A DNA stretch of 64,000 nucleotides from Natribaculum luteum (GCF_023008545.1 NZ_CP095397.1:3399199-3463198); one strand, 5' to 3'. Shown: positions 1 to 9,686, counted from the first letter of the stretch. Program-made: numbers and translations. The notes: a model not told the origin generated them from the sequence alone.

Positions 1-735
1 GCGCGGGTCGGTCGCCCGCAGAAGGTCGTCGAAGCGATGGGTGGTGTAGCCCTCGATCGCGTGACCGAGGGCGTCCATCGCCGTCTCCGCGGTCAGGTCC
101 GGCGGCAGCGTCGTCGTGAACGTCGGGTCGAGGACCGCCGCGTCCGCGCGGACGTAGTTGCTCGAGATGCCCTCCTTGGTCTCTTTCTCCTCGACTGCGA
201 AGATGGCCACCGGCGAGATCTCGGAGCCAGTGCCGGCCGTCGTCGGCATGAGGATCAGCGGCGGGCCGGCCTCGGTCAACGCCTCGCCCTCTCCGGTGGG
301 TTCGGCGATGTAATCGAGCACCTCGCCGCCGTTGGCGATGATCGCCCGGGTCCCCTTCGCGATGTCGAGACAGCTCCCGCCGCCGAAGCCGACGTAGAAG
401 TCGTAGCCCGCCTCGCCCTCGTTCTCGCGGACGAACGAGAGACACTCGTCGACGACCGCAGTCGAGGGCTCGCGCTCTGCGCCGTCCCAGACGGTGACGT
501 CGTAGTCGGCCTCCTCGAGGTGCGCTTCGATGCGGTCGACGTGGCCGAGTTCGACGAGGTCCTCGTCGGTGACGAGCAGGCCGTGGGAACCCTCCTCGAC
601 CCCGAGGTCCTCGAGCTGGTAGCCCAGCTCTTCGACGGCGTGAGGACCGAAGCGAATCTGTGGCATCTGGATGTTCCAGACGGTTTCGGGCGTCAACGCG
701 TGGGACTCAGCCGAGACGGATCGCTCGTAGCTCAC
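1..735 (-). CDS. Iron-containing alcohol dehydrogenase, hydroxyacid-oxoacid transhydrogenase type (3' part outside window)
   Basis: The N-terminal 245 residues of a group III iron-dependent alcohol dehydrogenase are present; the C-terminus runs off the left edge. The opening ETVWNIQMPQIRFGP followed by an NAD-binding GFGGGSCLD loop and the metal-ligand region DALGHAIEGYTTH resembles hydroxyacid-oxoacid transhydrogenases, which oxidise 4-hydroxybutyrate to succinate semialdehyde using an oxoacid acceptor. The start is taken as GTG at 735, which overlaps the stop of the upstream lactonase gene (GTGA), so the two are very likely co-transcribed. Specificity is inferred from sequence resemblance; a different hydroxyacid or alcohol substrate remains possible. 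Confidence 0.82.
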   Translation of the reverse strand, partial: MSYERSVSAESHALTPETVWNIQMPQIRFGPHAVEELGYQLEDLGVEEGSHGLLVTDEDLVELGHVDRIEAHLEEADYDVTVWDGAEREPSTAVVDECLSFVRENEGEAGYDFYVGFGGGSCLDIAKGTRAIIANGGEVLDYIAEPTGEGEALTEAGPPLILMPTTAGTGSEISPVAIFAVEEKETKEGISSNYVRADAAVLDPTFTTTLPPDLTAETAMDALGHAIEGYTTHRFDDLLRATDPR

Positions 736-1538
736 TGCCCCCACCCCTCGCGAATCTCCTCGAACTGGTCGGCGTCGTGGCCCAGCACGACCTCGGCGTC
801 GTGGCGCCGTTCGAGCGAGCGAATCAGCTCGAGGCTCTCGCGCCACTGAGTCTTGTCCCACACCAGCGGTCCACCGAGAGGGATCCCCTCCTCGTAGTTC
901 GGCATCTGATAGAGCTGGTCGCCGGCGAAGACGATCGTTCCCTCGTCGTCGAGATGGATCATCGTCCCCGTGAGCCCCGGTGTGTGACCCGGGAGGTGGA
1001 CGAACTCCACGTCCTCGAAGTGCCGTTCGCGGTCGCGATGGAGGACGTGCCAGTTGAGGTCGTGATCGAAGTCTTCGAGGACGTAGGCGGCGCTCCCCTC
1101 GTCGCTCTTGGCGCTGTAGTAGGCGAACTTGAGCTCCTCTTCATGGACGAACACCGGAACGTCGGTGCCGTCGAAGAACTCGAGGCCGCCGGCGTGGTCG
1201 AGGTGGAGGTGCGTCTGGAAGACGTAGTCGATGTCCTCGATTCCGTAGCCCGCTCGCTCGAGGTCGTCGTCGAGGCGGTGCTCGTGGGCGTCGTGCGGGT
1301 AAAAGGCCTGGTAGAGCCCCTCTGGCCAGTGTCCCTCGAGGGCGTCGTGGTGGGAGCCAGTGTCCCAGAGAATCGTCCCCTCCGGATGGTCGATGACGAG
1401 ACTCCAGACGGGAATCTCGCCGTAGTCGACGTCGGGATTCCGTTCGTCGTGCGTCCCCAGAACCTTCCCCTCGACCATGTAATTCTGGTCGCATTTCAGT
1501 CCACCGCGATACAGAACGTCGATAGTTGCGTCTACCAT
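732..1538 (-). CDS. Metallo-beta-lactamase-fold hydrolase, N-acyl-homoserine-lactonase-like
   Basis: A 268-residue protein with the zinc motif THLHLDHAGG (HxHxDH), a downstream HTPG histidine, the bridging aspartate in FAGDQLY and a final VLGHD histidine, so both zinc sites look complete. Length and order of motifs match the AiiA/AttM lactonase branch, which opens acyl-homoserine lactones or gamma-butyrolactone. No signal peptide is seen, so it is cytoplasmic. It is the first gene of a tightly overlapping pair with the transhydrogenase-type dehydrogenase, which favours a metabolic lactone substrate over quorum quenching (inference). Confidence 0.85.
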   Translation of the reverse strand: MVDATIDVLYRGGLKCDQNYMVEGKVLGTHDERNPDVDYGEIPVWSLVIDHPEGTILWDTGSHHDALEGHWPEGLYQAFYPHDAHEHRLDDDLERAGYGIEDIDYVFQTHLHLDHAGGLEFFDGTDVPVFVHEEELKFAYYSAKSDEGSAAYVLEDFDHDLNWHVLHRDRERHFEDVEFVHLPGHTPGLTGTMIHLDDEGTIVFAGDQLYQMPNYEEGIPLGGPLVWDKTQWRESLELIRSLERRHDAEVVLGHDADQFEEIREGWGQ

Positions 1539-1667
1539 CGGTCGAACCTCGAAGGAGTGCCTACACCATTCTCCGTGAAAAGTATTTGCGTGTTGTTAAC
1601 ATGCATATTCTCGGCCGGTGAGAGCTACGAACTCGAGGAGGGGACGGCACTAACTGATCGACCCGTG

Positions 1668-2102
1668 TTAATTACTGGCGTGTCGAATACGAGGACCGTT
1701 CGCGACGATCCACTCGGCGACGATCGCACCGGCCATCGCGACCAGGAGGGAGAGTCCAACACCGACGGCGGCAACGACAGGTGTGAGGGCGGTAACCACG
1801 ACGGTGATCTCCAGAGACAAAGTCCGCACGATGGACGTCAGATAAGACAGTTGCCACAGGACGACTCCGATAGACGCCACAGCGCCCGCTCGTCTGCCAG
1901 CGCGGCGACTCGCCGTCGGCCGTTTGCTGTAGACGTATCCGACGACCAGGCCGGCGAACAGGAGGGGTGCCCCCGCGATGGCGTGCGGTTCTGACTCACC
2001 GGAGAGGACGACAGTAAACGGGATCGAAGCGAGGCCGACGAGGGTTGCAACTCGCAACGACTCGTCAGTCAGGTCGTCCCAGCGTCGCTGGAGTGTGGGC
2101 AT
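1668..2102 (-). CDS. Small integral membrane protein, unknown function
   Basis: A 144-residue protein starting MPTLQRRWDD with about four hydrophobic segments (around residues 20-37, 47-65, 75-100 and 105-128) and a short basic tail. The reading frame extends further upstream, but those residues are arginine/cysteine-rich and unlike a real N-terminus, so ATG at 2102 is chosen. The overall look resembles haloarchaeal DUF5518-type four-helix membrane proteins, but I cannot confirm this. It stands alone between the lactonase operon and the copper ATPase, which are transcribed in the same direction. Confidence 0.6.
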   Translation of the reverse strand: MPTLQRRWDDLTDESLRVATLVGLASIPFTVVLSGESEPHAIAGAPLLFAGLVVGYVYSKRPTASRRAGRRAGAVASIGVVLWQLSYLTSIVRTLSLEITVVVTALTPVVAAVGVGLSLLVAMAGAIVAEWIVANGPRIRHASN

Positions 2103-2216
2103 CGTGATTATCGAACACTTGTTATAGCACTGTAACACTTTGCACCGACGGCGCATACGCCGGTGTTTCGCCACTCGGTCGACGACGATTCGCCGCCGGC
2201 TCACCGTGGTAGCCAG

Positions 2217-4385
2217 TCAGCTCCCCGTCGGCCGGGACTCTCGAGTCACGGCGACGCCGGGGAGGCTCGGCAACGAGAGGTCGACGCGACGGAGGAACTG
2301 CGCGTTGATCGCGACGATGACCGTGCTGAGCGACATCAACAGCGCCCCCACCGCCGGCGACAGCAGGATGCCCACGGGTGCCAGAACGCCCGCAGCAAGG
2401 GGGATCGCGAAGACGTTGTAGCCGGCGGCCCACACGAGGTTCTCCTGCATCTTCCGGTAACTGGCCCGGCTGAGTTTGACCAGCCGGACGACGTCGAGCG
2501 GGTCGTTCTGGACGAGAATGACGTCGGCCGACTGGACGGCGACGTCCGTCCCGCTCCCGATGGCGATACCGACGTCGGCTCGAGTGAGAGCCGGCGCGTC
2601 GTTGACGCCGTCGCCGACCATCGCGACGAGTTTGCCCTCCTCCTGGAGACGGGTGATCTTCGTGTCCTTGTCCTCGGGCAGCACCTCGGCGAAGTACGTG
2701 CCGACGTCGAGTTCGTCGGCGACCGCGCGAGCGACGTCCTCGCTGTCGCCGGTGAGCATCGCCACCTCGACGCCCAGTTCCTGGAGGGCGGCGACCGCCC
2801 GACGGCTCTCGTCGCGGATCACGTCCGCGAGGGCGAACGCCGCGAGTACCTCGTCCTCGCGAACGAGGTAGACGACCGTCTGTGCGTTCTCGCCCGCGTC
2901 GTCGGCGAACGCCTCGATCCTCTCGGGTGGCTCGATCTCGAGCTGGGAGAGGAGGTTCGGACCGCCGACGTGGACGAGTTCGCCGTCGACTCGAGCGCGG
3001 ACGCCCCGTCCTTTGATCGCCTCGAACGCGCGTGCGTCCGGCGTCGTCACGCCGCGGTCGCTGGCGGCGTCGCGGATCGCCTGCGCGATCATGTGTTCGG
3101 AGTCGCCCTCGACGGCCGCGGCCAGTGCCAGGGCCTCCTCCTCGTCGACGTCCTCGACGGTCGCGACGCCGACGACACCCTGCTCGCCTTTCGTGAGCGT
3201 CCCGGTCTTGTCGAAGACGATCGTGTCGAGTTCGCGGGCCTGCTCCATCGCGATGCGGTCCCTGACGAGCATTCCGTTTCGCGCCGCCAGCGAGGTGTTG
3301 ATGGCGACGACCAGCGGGATCGCGAGTCCGAGCGCGTGCGGGCAGGCGATCACGAGGACCGTCACCACCCGCTCGACGACTCGAGCGTCGAACGCGACCG
3401 CGACGGACCAGACGACGGCGGTGACGGCCGCGGCGGCGACCGCGACGTAGAACAGCCAGCCGGCGGCCCGATCGGCGAGCACCTGCGTCTGGGACTCGCT
3501 CTGCTGGGCCTCCTCGACCAGTCGCATGATGCCCGCGAGCGTCGTCTCCTCGCCGGTCGCCTCGATCCGCACCCGGAGGCTGCCATCGCCGTTTACGGTA
3601 CCACCGATGACCTCGTCACCGGGGTCTTTCGAGACCGGCTTCGACTCGCCGGTGATCATCGCCTCGTTCACGTCGGAGTCGCCCTCCTCGACGACGCCGT
3701 CGGCCGGCACGTTCGCACCCGGCCGGACGAGGACGAGGTCGCCCTCGGAGAGGTCGTCCACCGGCACCTCCTCGGTGTCCCCATCCTCGGTAATTCGCTC
3801 GGCCGTGTCGGGCAGAAGCTGGGCGAGTTCGTCGAGCGCGCTCGAGGCCCGGCGAACGCTTCGCATCTCGATCCAGTGGCCGAGCAGCATGACGTCGACG
3901 AGTGTCACGAGTTCCCAGAAGAACGTCGACGCCGTCGGCACCACGACGCTCGCCAGACTGTAGACGAAGGCGACGGTGATCGCCATCGAGATGAGCGTCA
4001 TCATTCCCGGTGATCGTTCCCGGAGTTCCGGGACGGCCATCTCGAGGAAGGGCACGCCACCGTACGCGAAGACGAGCACCGCGAAGACCGGGTTGATCCA
4101 CTCGCTGCCGGGAAACGTCGGGACCGAAAAGCCGAGCCACGCCTGGAGCGTCTCGCTGTAGAGGAGTACCGGGATCGAGAGCGCCGTCGAGACGAAGAAT
4201 CGTCGACGGAACAGCTCTTCGTGTCCGGCGTGCATCCCACCGTGGTCGTGTCCCCCGTCCTCGTGGTCTCCCTGTCCCTGGTGTTCGGCGTGTGCCGCGG
4301 CCTCATCGGCGTCGGCCTCGTCCTCGAGGAGCGACTCCGCTACCCGCGGTTCCTCCCGTTCGTCCGAACGGCGGTGCTCGTCCAT
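2217..4385 (-). CDS. copB: Copper-type P1B ATPase (CopB-like, CPH motif)
   Basis: A 722-residue heavy-metal P-type ATPase that exports copper across the membrane. The cytoplasmic N-terminus lacks CxxC metal-binding domains and instead has a histidine-rich stretch (eight His within residues 4-55). Visible motifs are TGES (245-248), the transmembrane metal site CPH (348-350), the phosphorylation site DKTGT (392-396) and GDGVNDAP near the end. CPH in place of CPC defines the CopB group, proposed to move Cu(II) or silver. The nucleotide-domain HP motif reads SEHMIA instead of SEHPxA. The DsbA-like lipoprotein gene lies 174 bp upstream on the same strand. Confidence 0.92.
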   Translation of the reverse strand: MDEHRRSDEREEPRVAESLLEDEADADEAAAHAEHQGQGDHEDGGHDHGGMHAGHEELFRRRFFVSTALSIPVLLYSETLQAWLGFSVPTFPGSEWINPVFAVLVFAYGGVPFLEMAVPELRERSPGMMTLISMAITVAFVYSLASVVVPTASTFFWELVTLVDVMLLGHWIEMRSVRRASSALDELAQLLPDTAERITEDGDTEEVPVDDLSEGDLVLVRPGANVPADGVVEEGDSDVNEAMITGESKPVSKDPGDEVIGGTVNGDGSLRVRIEATGEETTLAGIMRLVEEAQQSESQTQVLADRAAGWLFYVAVAAAAVTAVVWSVAVAFDARVVERVVTVLVIACPHALGLAIPLVVAINTSLAARNGMLVRDRIAMEQARELDTIVFDKTGTLTKGEQGVVGVATVEDVDEEEALALAAAVEGDSEHMIAQAIRDAASDRGVTTPDARAFEAIKGRGVRARVDGELVHVGGPNLLSQLEIEPPERIEAFADDAGENAQTVVYLVREDEVLAAFALADVIRDESRRAVAALQELGVEVAMLTGDSEDVARAVADELDVGTYFAEVLPEDKDTKITRLQEEGKLVAMVGDGVNDAPALTRADVGIAIGSGTDVAVQSADVILVQNDPLDVVRLVKLSRASYRKMQENLVWAAGYNVFAIPLAAGVLAPVGILLSPAVGALLMSLSTVIVAINAQFLRRVDLSLPSLPGVAVTRESRPTGS

Positions 4386-4559
4386 GGTGACGTCCCCTTA
4401 CAGCGAGGTACGGTAGCAGGGCTGATGGGTGTACCGTGTCGGCCGACGGGCGTCTACGTTGTGCCTTCGAATTCCTGGGTGGCGGTCGAATACCGAGATG
4501 CGAGAACAGAAGCCGGTGATCGAGCTATCGAGGGGACGACCGCCGACCACTCGCCGCGG

Positions 4560-5243
4560 TCACTCGCCGGCTCCGTCGACCGCCGCCCGGAGATCCTCGA
4601 CCGACGGATTGACCAGCATCTCGCCGTCGACGAACACGGTCGGGGTCCCTTCGACGCCGCGGTCGAGTCCTTCCTGGCGGTCGTCGCTGATGACCTCGCA
4701 GAACGGCTGGTCCTCGGCGGCCGAAACGACGTCCTCGCGCGGGGCGTCGACGTCGTCGGCGGCGTCGCCGAACAGATCCGTCCCGAGATTCTGCTGGTTC
4801 TGGTACAGCCTCGAGGTGTACTCGAAAAACGTCGCGTCGTCGACGTGGTACTGGACGGCTCGAGCGGCGTTCGCGGCCGGTCGCGCCCACTCCTCGCTGA
4901 CGGGGATCGGGAAGTCCCTGTGGACGTAGCGGACGCGCCCGTCGGCGATGTCGTCCTCGAGCGTCGGTGCCTTCTCGAGTGCGAACGTCGCACAGTGGGG
5001 ACACGAGAAGTCGCTGTAGACAGTCACGGTGACGGGGGCGTCCGAATCGCCTCTGGCGGGCGACTCGAGGTCGGTGATCTGCTCGCCGCTACAGTCGCCG
5101 TCGCCGCTGTTCCCCCCGCCCAGACAGCCGGCGACGGCACCGACCGCACCCGCCGACGCAGCCGCGAGCAGCGCCCGGCGCGACGTCACGGGGACGTTCG
5201 GCCGACGCGATCCGTCCACACTGCCAGTCGATGTTCGCTCCAT
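4560..5243 (-). CDS. DsbA-like thioredoxin-fold Tat lipoprotein
   Basis: A 227-residue protein with a twin-arginine signal (SRRALLAAAS) ending in lipobox VAGC, so it should be exported folded and lipid-anchored outside the cell. The mature part has a disulfide active site, FSCPHC, and a cis-proline loop, GTPTVFVDG, typical of the DsbA/DSBA-like thioredoxin group (PF13462 type). It probably oxidises or isomerises disulfides in secreted proteins. The start ATG at 5243 is chosen because it lies directly before the signal; the frame continues upstream only as an arginine-rich shadow of the UbiA gene. Confidence 0.88.
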   Translation of the reverse strand: MERTSTGSVDGSRRPNVPVTSRRALLAAASAGAVGAVAGCLGGGNSGDGDCSGEQITDLESPARGDSDAPVTVTVYSDFSCPHCATFALEKAPTLEDDIADGRVRYVHRDFPIPVSEEWARPAANAARAVQYHVDDATFFEYTSRLYQNQQNLGTDLFGDAADDVDAPREDVVSAAEDQPFCEVISDDRQEGLDRGVEGTPTVFVDGEMLVNPSVEDLRAAVDGAGE

Positions 5244-5290
5244 GCAGGTCGTTTCCGCGGGACGCTCAAGGCGTCTTCGATCACGGTCGT

Positions 5291-6142
5291 CTAGCTGAAC
5301 GGCCGGAACCACGCGGCGGCGATGAGTACGGCCAGAAAGAGGTACGAGCCGCGAACCAGCAGCATCGTCGCGAGTTTCGGTCCCGCCCGACGGGCCACGA
5401 GGGCGACGGCGGCGAAGGGAACCGACGCGAGGGCACTCGAGGGCGGGAAGACGCCCACGGCGGCGAAGCCGACGACCGCGAGGAGGGCGACGACCATCAA
5501 CCCGTACGCGACGGTGTGGGCGCGATCGGGGCCGACCGCGACGGCGACCGTCCGCTTTGCGATCGAGCGGTCGTACTCGTAGTCCTGGGCGTCGTCGATC
5601 ACCTTCACGCCCGAGAGCAAGACGAGAAAGACGAGCGCGAAGCCAAGCGGAACCGGCTCGATCGCGCCGGCCTGGACGTAGAAGCCGCCCAGCAGGGACA
5701 GTGCGATCCCCAGCGGGTAGCCCGTCGTCGCCGTCACGGGGTTCGTGTCCAGCTGTGGCGCGTGGTGGTAGGCGATCAGCCACGTCGGAACGACCAGCGC
5801 GACGGCGATCGGATCGACGAGGACGAACAGCAGACCACAGCAGACGGCGAACACCGCTGTCGAGAGCGCCAGTCCGAGGCGACAGCCCCGCTCGGTCAGC
5901 GGGTGGTCGTCGTCCTCGCCGCGGACGTAGAAGTCGACGTAGCCGTCCTTGACGTGGGCCGTGTACACCGCCGCGAACATCGCGACGACGTGGATCGCGG
6001 CGAGTACGGGATCGACTCCGCTCGCGAGGATCGCCCCGAACAGCGACGCCGCGAGCGGCGGCAACATGAACACTGGATGGACCTGCGAGAGATACGCTCG
6101 CAGCGTCGCATCGAGACCCGACCCTGCTCTCGCCAGTGCCAT
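5291..6142 (-). CDS. UbiA-family prenyltransferase
   Basis: A 283-residue polytopic membrane protein of the UbiA superfamily, which transfers isoprenoid chains to aromatic or glycerol-lipid acceptors. It has two aspartate-rich Mg-diphosphate motifs: DGYVDFYVRGEDDD near residues 67-80 and DDAQDYEYDRSIAKRT in the second half, with about eight hydrophobic helices between and after them. The substrate could be a menaquinone precursor, an archaeal lipid or another acceptor and cannot be told from sequence. It ends 47 bp before the DsbA-like lipoprotein start and may share its transcript. Confidence 0.85.
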   Translation of the reverse strand: MALARAGSGLDATLRAYLSQVHPVFMLPPLAASLFGAILASGVDPVLAAIHVVAMFAAVYTAHVKDGYVDFYVRGEDDDHPLTERGCRLGLALSTAVFAVCCGLLFVLVDPIAVALVVPTWLIAYHHAPQLDTNPVTATTGYPLGIALSLLGGFYVQAGAIEPVPLGFALVFLVLLSGVKVIDDAQDYEYDRSIAKRTVAVAVGPDRAHTVAYGLMVVALLAVVGFAAVGVFPPSSALASVPFAAVALVARRAGPKLATMLLVRGSYLFLAVLIAAAWFRPFS

Positions 6143-6262
6143 GGCCCTAGTGATGGCCTACTGAAACATAATACCGCGGGTGCGGGCGGGTTCGGTCCAG
6201 TCACCGCCGCTGCCGCCCGCTCGCCTCGTGGGCGTCGAGAACCGACGCGTCGGTCTCGGCGG

Positions 6263-6826
6263 CTAACAGAGCGGGCAGCGGCGCTCGAGCGAGGAACGGG
6301 TCCGCTCGAGTCGCGTTCGGAGGCTACGTCCGAACGACGACAGCGACGCCCGTACTGCGTCGTACGTGTTCCCAAGGAGGTTCCCGAAGTAGATCGCGCG
6401 AACGTACGCCAGCACGTCCTCGCCTGTCTGCCGGCCGTAGACGGCGTACAGTTCCTCGAGGGCGGCCTCGTCTGGGTCGGCGTTCGACTCGGCGTAGTGC
6501 TGGGCGAACTGGAGTGCGGGCAGTTCGTCGTCGTCGACCGCCGTCTCGACGTCGTTCTCGAGAATCTGCCTGACCGTCTCGCGGGAAACGTCGGCGTCGG
6601 CGGCGAGGTCCGTGTGATAGCGCGCACAGTAGGGACACTCGTTGACTGCCGTGACTGCGAGCATGATCTTCTCGGCGAACGCGTCGCTGACTCGACCTGC
6701 CTTCTTCGCCCGGCGAACGCGTGGGAGGTTCCGGAGGAACTGTACCAGGTGTGGTCCGATCGTCCGCCAGGTGAACGTCGCCCCTCGAGATCGTTCGAAC
6801 GCCATCGCTGGATCGTCTGCCGTCAT
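6263..6826 (-). CDS. Carboxymuconolactone decarboxylase / AhpD-like protein
   Basis: A 187-residue all-helical protein with the AhpD-type redox motif ECPYCARYH (C64, C67, H71). Members act as peroxidase-linked disulfide carriers or as gamma-carboxymuconolactone decarboxylases; the intact CxxC plus histidine favours a peroxidatic or alkylhydroperoxidase role. The C-terminus after residue 160 is basic, serine-rich and ends CPLC. It is on the same strand as the UbiA gene, 120 bp upstream of it, and is divergent from the TPP enzyme gene. Confidence 0.85.
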   Translation of the reverse strand: MTADDPAMAFERSRGATFTWRTIGPHLVQFLRNLPRVRRAKKAGRVSDAFAEKIMLAVTAVNECPYCARYHTDLAADADVSRETVRQILENDVETAVDDDELPALQFAQHYAESNADPDEAALEELYAVYGRQTGEDVLAYVRAIYFGNLLGNTYDAVRASLSSFGRSLRTRLERTRSSLERRCPLC

Positions 6827-6977
6827 TCGTCGTTCCTATCAGTGAATCGAATAAATATGTCTCGATCCCGACGCGGGACCCGACTCGAGTGTGACCAGAC
6901 CCGATCGATCCGACTACGGCCGGCGCGTGAGGGCGAAGACAGGTGGATTCATGTCCCGTCCCGTGCCAGGGCATCGC

Positions 6978-8687
6978 ATGACTGGCGAGTACACCGGCGC
7001 GGACCTGTTCGTCGACGCCCTCGAGTCCTACGGCGTCGAGTACGTCTTCGGCAACCCCGGCACGACCGAGCTTCCAGTGATGAACGCACTCGTCGAGAGC
7101 GACCTCGAGTACGTCCTCGGCCTCCACGAGGACGTCGCGGTCGGGATGGCGGCGGGCTACGCGAGCACGCGCCGGTACCACGCCGACGGCGCGACCGGGC
7201 CCGACGTAACCGAAACGAACCCCGTCGGCGTCGTCAACCTTCACCTCGCGCCGGGACTCGCGCACGGACTCGGCAACCTCTACGGGGCGATGGTCGCCGG
7301 CGCGCCGCTGGTCGTGACGGCGGGCAACCACAGCACCGACTTTCGCCACGAGGAGCCGATCCTCTCGGGCGACCTCGTCGACCTCGCGGAGCCGTTCACC
7401 AAGTGGAGCGACGAGGTGCTCGACGTCGACGCGCTCCCGACGATGCTCCGGCGGGCGTTCCGGGTCGCGCTGACGCCGCCGACCGGGCCGGTCTTCCTCG
7501 CGCTCCCGCTCGACGTCACGATGGCCGAGACCGACGCCGAACCCGAGCGGCTGGGATCGATTCCGACCGCCGGCAGCGGCGATCCGGCCGAACTCGAGCG
7601 CGCGGCCGACCGCCTCGCGGCGGCGGACAGTCCGGCCATGATCGTCGGCGACGGGGTCGCCAGGTCGGGCACCGGCGCGGTCGCGGCGGCGGTCGACCTC
7701 GCCGAGGCCGCGGGCCTGCGGGTCCACGGCGAGATCATGGCCAGCGAGGTGAACTTCCCGGCCGACCACGGCCTGTGGGTCTCGCACGTGCCGCCGGCGG
7801 AGGACCTGGCGTCGATGCTCGCGTCGACCGACACGCTCGTCTTCGTCGGGACCTCGACGCACACGACGCTCGTCCGCCACGAAGGCGACCTCGTCGATCC
7901 CGAGACGACGTGTATCCACCTCGGCGACGACGCGTGGGAACTCGGCAAGAACCAGCCCGCGGACGTGACCGTCCTCGGCGACCCGGGTGAGACCCTCGCC
8001 GACCTCGCCGATCGGGTTCGCGCCCGTCTCGACGACGAGACCCGCGAGCAGCGCCTCGAGTCGGTTCACGCGACCGCGGCGGCGCTCGAGGAGACGATCG
8101 AATCGATGGGCGAGAGCGACGCGCCGGCAGACGAGCGGCGGGCGTCGAAGGCGCGACTGGTCGACGAACTCCACGCGGTCGCGCCCGACGCCTACGTCGT
8201 CGACGAGGGCGTCACGGCGCGGTACGCGATGCTCACCCGGTGGCCCTTCGAAGCGGAGGGACTGATATCGAACAAGGGCGGCGGTCTGGGCTACGGGCTG
8301 CCGGCGGCCATCGGCGCGGCGATCGCCGAAGGCGACCGCGAGGACCCCCGGGACGTGATCGGCTTCGTCGGCGACGGCTCGTACCTCTACTACCCGAACG
8401 CGATCTACACGGCGGCCCGCTACGGCGTCGACCTCACCGTCGTGATTCCGGACAACCGCAACTACCGCATCCTCAAAGACAACACGGCGAAGCTGTTCGG
8501 CGGCGACGCCGAGGACTACGAGTACGTCGGGATGGACTTCGAGCCACCCGTCGACCTCGTCGCGAACGCGAAGAGCCACGGCGCGGACGCGGAACTCGTC
8601 GAGACGCCCGACGAGATCGGTCCCGCCGTCGAACGCGCACTCGAGAGCGACGGTCCGACGGTCCTCGACGTACTCGTCCACGACTGA
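6978..8687 (+). CDS. Thiamine-diphosphate enzyme, benzoylformate-decarboxylase/acetolactate-synthase-like
   Basis: A 569-residue cytoplasmic TPP enzyme. The N-terminal PYR domain shows FGNPGTTELP, the activating glutamate in GLHEDVAVG and NLH with the histidine typical of benzoylformate decarboxylases; the C-terminal PP domain has GDGSYLYYPN-x-IYTAARYG-x(9)-DNRNY, the Mg/TPP-binding GDG...N signature. The resemblance is closer to benzoylformate decarboxylase than to IlvB, and no regulatory subunit gene is adjacent. ATG at 6978 is chosen because the domain begins there; the upstream in-frame extension is not family-like. It probably decarboxylates a 2-oxoacid; the substrate is unknown. Confidence 0.85.
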   Translation: MTGEYTGADLFVDALESYGVEYVFGNPGTTELPVMNALVESDLEYVLGLHEDVAVGMAAGYASTRRYHADGATGPDVTETNPVGVVNLHLAPGLAHGLGNLYGAMVAGAPLVVTAGNHSTDFRHEEPILSGDLVDLAEPFTKWSDEVLDVDALPTMLRRAFRVALTPPTGPVFLALPLDVTMAETDAEPERLGSIPTAGSGDPAELERAADRLAAADSPAMIVGDGVARSGTGAVAAAVDLAEAAGLRVHGEIMASEVNFPADHGLWVSHVPPAEDLASMLASTDTLVFVGTSTHTTLVRHEGDLVDPETTCIHLGDDAWELGKNQPADVTVLGDPGETLADLADRVRARLDDETREQRLESVHATAAALEETIESMGESDAPADERRASKARLVDELHAVAPDAYVVDEGVTARYAMLTRWPFEAEGLISNKGGGLGYGLPAAIGAAIAEGDREDPRDVIGFVGDGSYLYYPNAIYTAARYGVDLTVVIPDNRNYRILKDNTAKLFGGDAEDYEYVGMDFEPPVDLVANAKSHGADAELVETPDEIGPAVERALESDGPTVLDVLVHD

Positions 8688-8711
8688 CTCGTCCCGGCGG
8701 ACTCGAGCGGA

Positions 8712-9686
8712 CTACGGCTGCTCCGATTCTAACGCCGTGAACGGAATGACCGCGGCGTTTCGTTCCGCGACCCACGCGAGTCGCAACACGAACGAGAAGA
8801 GCACTGCGAGCGGTGCGAATCCGGCGGCGACGGCGACTGGAACGAATAGCGCGAACGCTAATGGCGGAACGACCTCGGGGCCGACGTACATCGCGAGCGC
8901 GACGGCGACGACGAGTTCGGCGGGGACGCCGACGTAGAGGATCACGCGCGAGAGAAAAGAGAGTTCACGTTCGACGTAGACCGTTCGGAAGTAGTTTCGC
9001 GCGACGTCGACGTACAGCAGGTGCGTGGCGATCGAGTCGACGAGATCGCGCTCCGTCGCGGAGAGGTCGTCACGGAATTCGACCAGAAATCGGTCGAGTT
9101 TCTCGAGTTGCTCGGCGTGGTTCGTCCCGAGCGTGGCCACGATCGCGGTGAACTCCTCGCCGTCCGATCCGTCGAGTTCGGCCCCGACTTCGCGGACGTC
9201 CTGCCGAACGGACGTGGCGATGTTCTCGACTCGATCCGTCACTCGCTCGTTCCCGTGGTCGGCTACCGCCTCATCGAGCGCTTCAGCCTGGTCGCAGAGA
9301 CTCTCGTGAAGGTCGAGCAGGAACGCGCCGGGTCGAACCGGGCTCACGTACCACTCCGCAGTCGCCTCGGCATCGGTCCGAAACTCCATGGCGTCTTCCA
9401 TACGGTTTCGCAACTCCCCCGGCGAGCCCAGTTCTCGAGAGAGCACGAGTTGGTTGATCGAGATGACGACCGTGATGAGCGTCAGATTCCCGCCGAGAAG
9501 CGAGCTAAGCAGGAAATACATCGGATCTGCCGGTCGTCTCGGCAGGACGCCAGCGACGGTGAGTGTCCCCATCACCGCGAGGACGACGCCGACCACGACT
9601 CCAGCGATCCGGAGTCGCTTTCCGGAGATCACGAGCCAGAGGACCCCCCGATCCCACGGTCCCCGGTCGCTCCGCGTGGGTTCCAT
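8712..9686 (-). CDS. Conserved haloarchaeal membrane protein, unknown function
   Basis: A 324-residue protein with two hydrophobic helices near the N-terminus (about 24-47 and 57-84), a charged cytoplasmic-type central domain of about 150 residues rich in Glu/Asp/Arg with helical character, then two to three C-terminal helices (about 238-305). The layout, two helices, soluble helical insert, two helices, is seen in uncharacterised haloarchaeal proteins and loosely resembles bestrophin- or sensor-type membrane proteins, but no catalytic motif is visible. It converges with the TPP enzyme gene with 24 bp between stops. Confidence 0.6.
   Translation of the reverse strand: MEPTRSDRGPWDRGVLWLVISGKRLRIAGVVVGVVLAVMGTLTVAGVLPRRPADPMYFLLSSLLGGNLTLITVVISINQLVLSRELGSPGELRNRMEDAMEFRTDAEATAEWYVSPVRPGAFLLDLHESLCDQAEALDEAVADHGNERVTDRVENIATSVRQDVREVGAELDGSDGEEFTAIVATLGTNHAEQLEKLDRFLVEFRDDLSATERDLVDSIATHLLYVDVARNYFRTVYVERELSFLSRVILYVGVPAELVVAVALAMYVGPEVVPPLAFALFVPVAVAAGFAPLAVLFSFVLRLAWVAERNAAVIPFTALESEQP

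Noticed and set aside
5231-7990. 919-codon open frame on the plus strand across UbiA, AhpD and TPP-enzyme genes
   Set aside because: Arginine/proline-rich with no domain, overlapping three genes with clear motifs; a shadow frame.
6324-8681. 785-codon open frame on the minus strand under the TPP enzyme gene
   Set aside because: No recognisable domain, valine/arginine-rich and antisense to a gene with intact active-site motifs.
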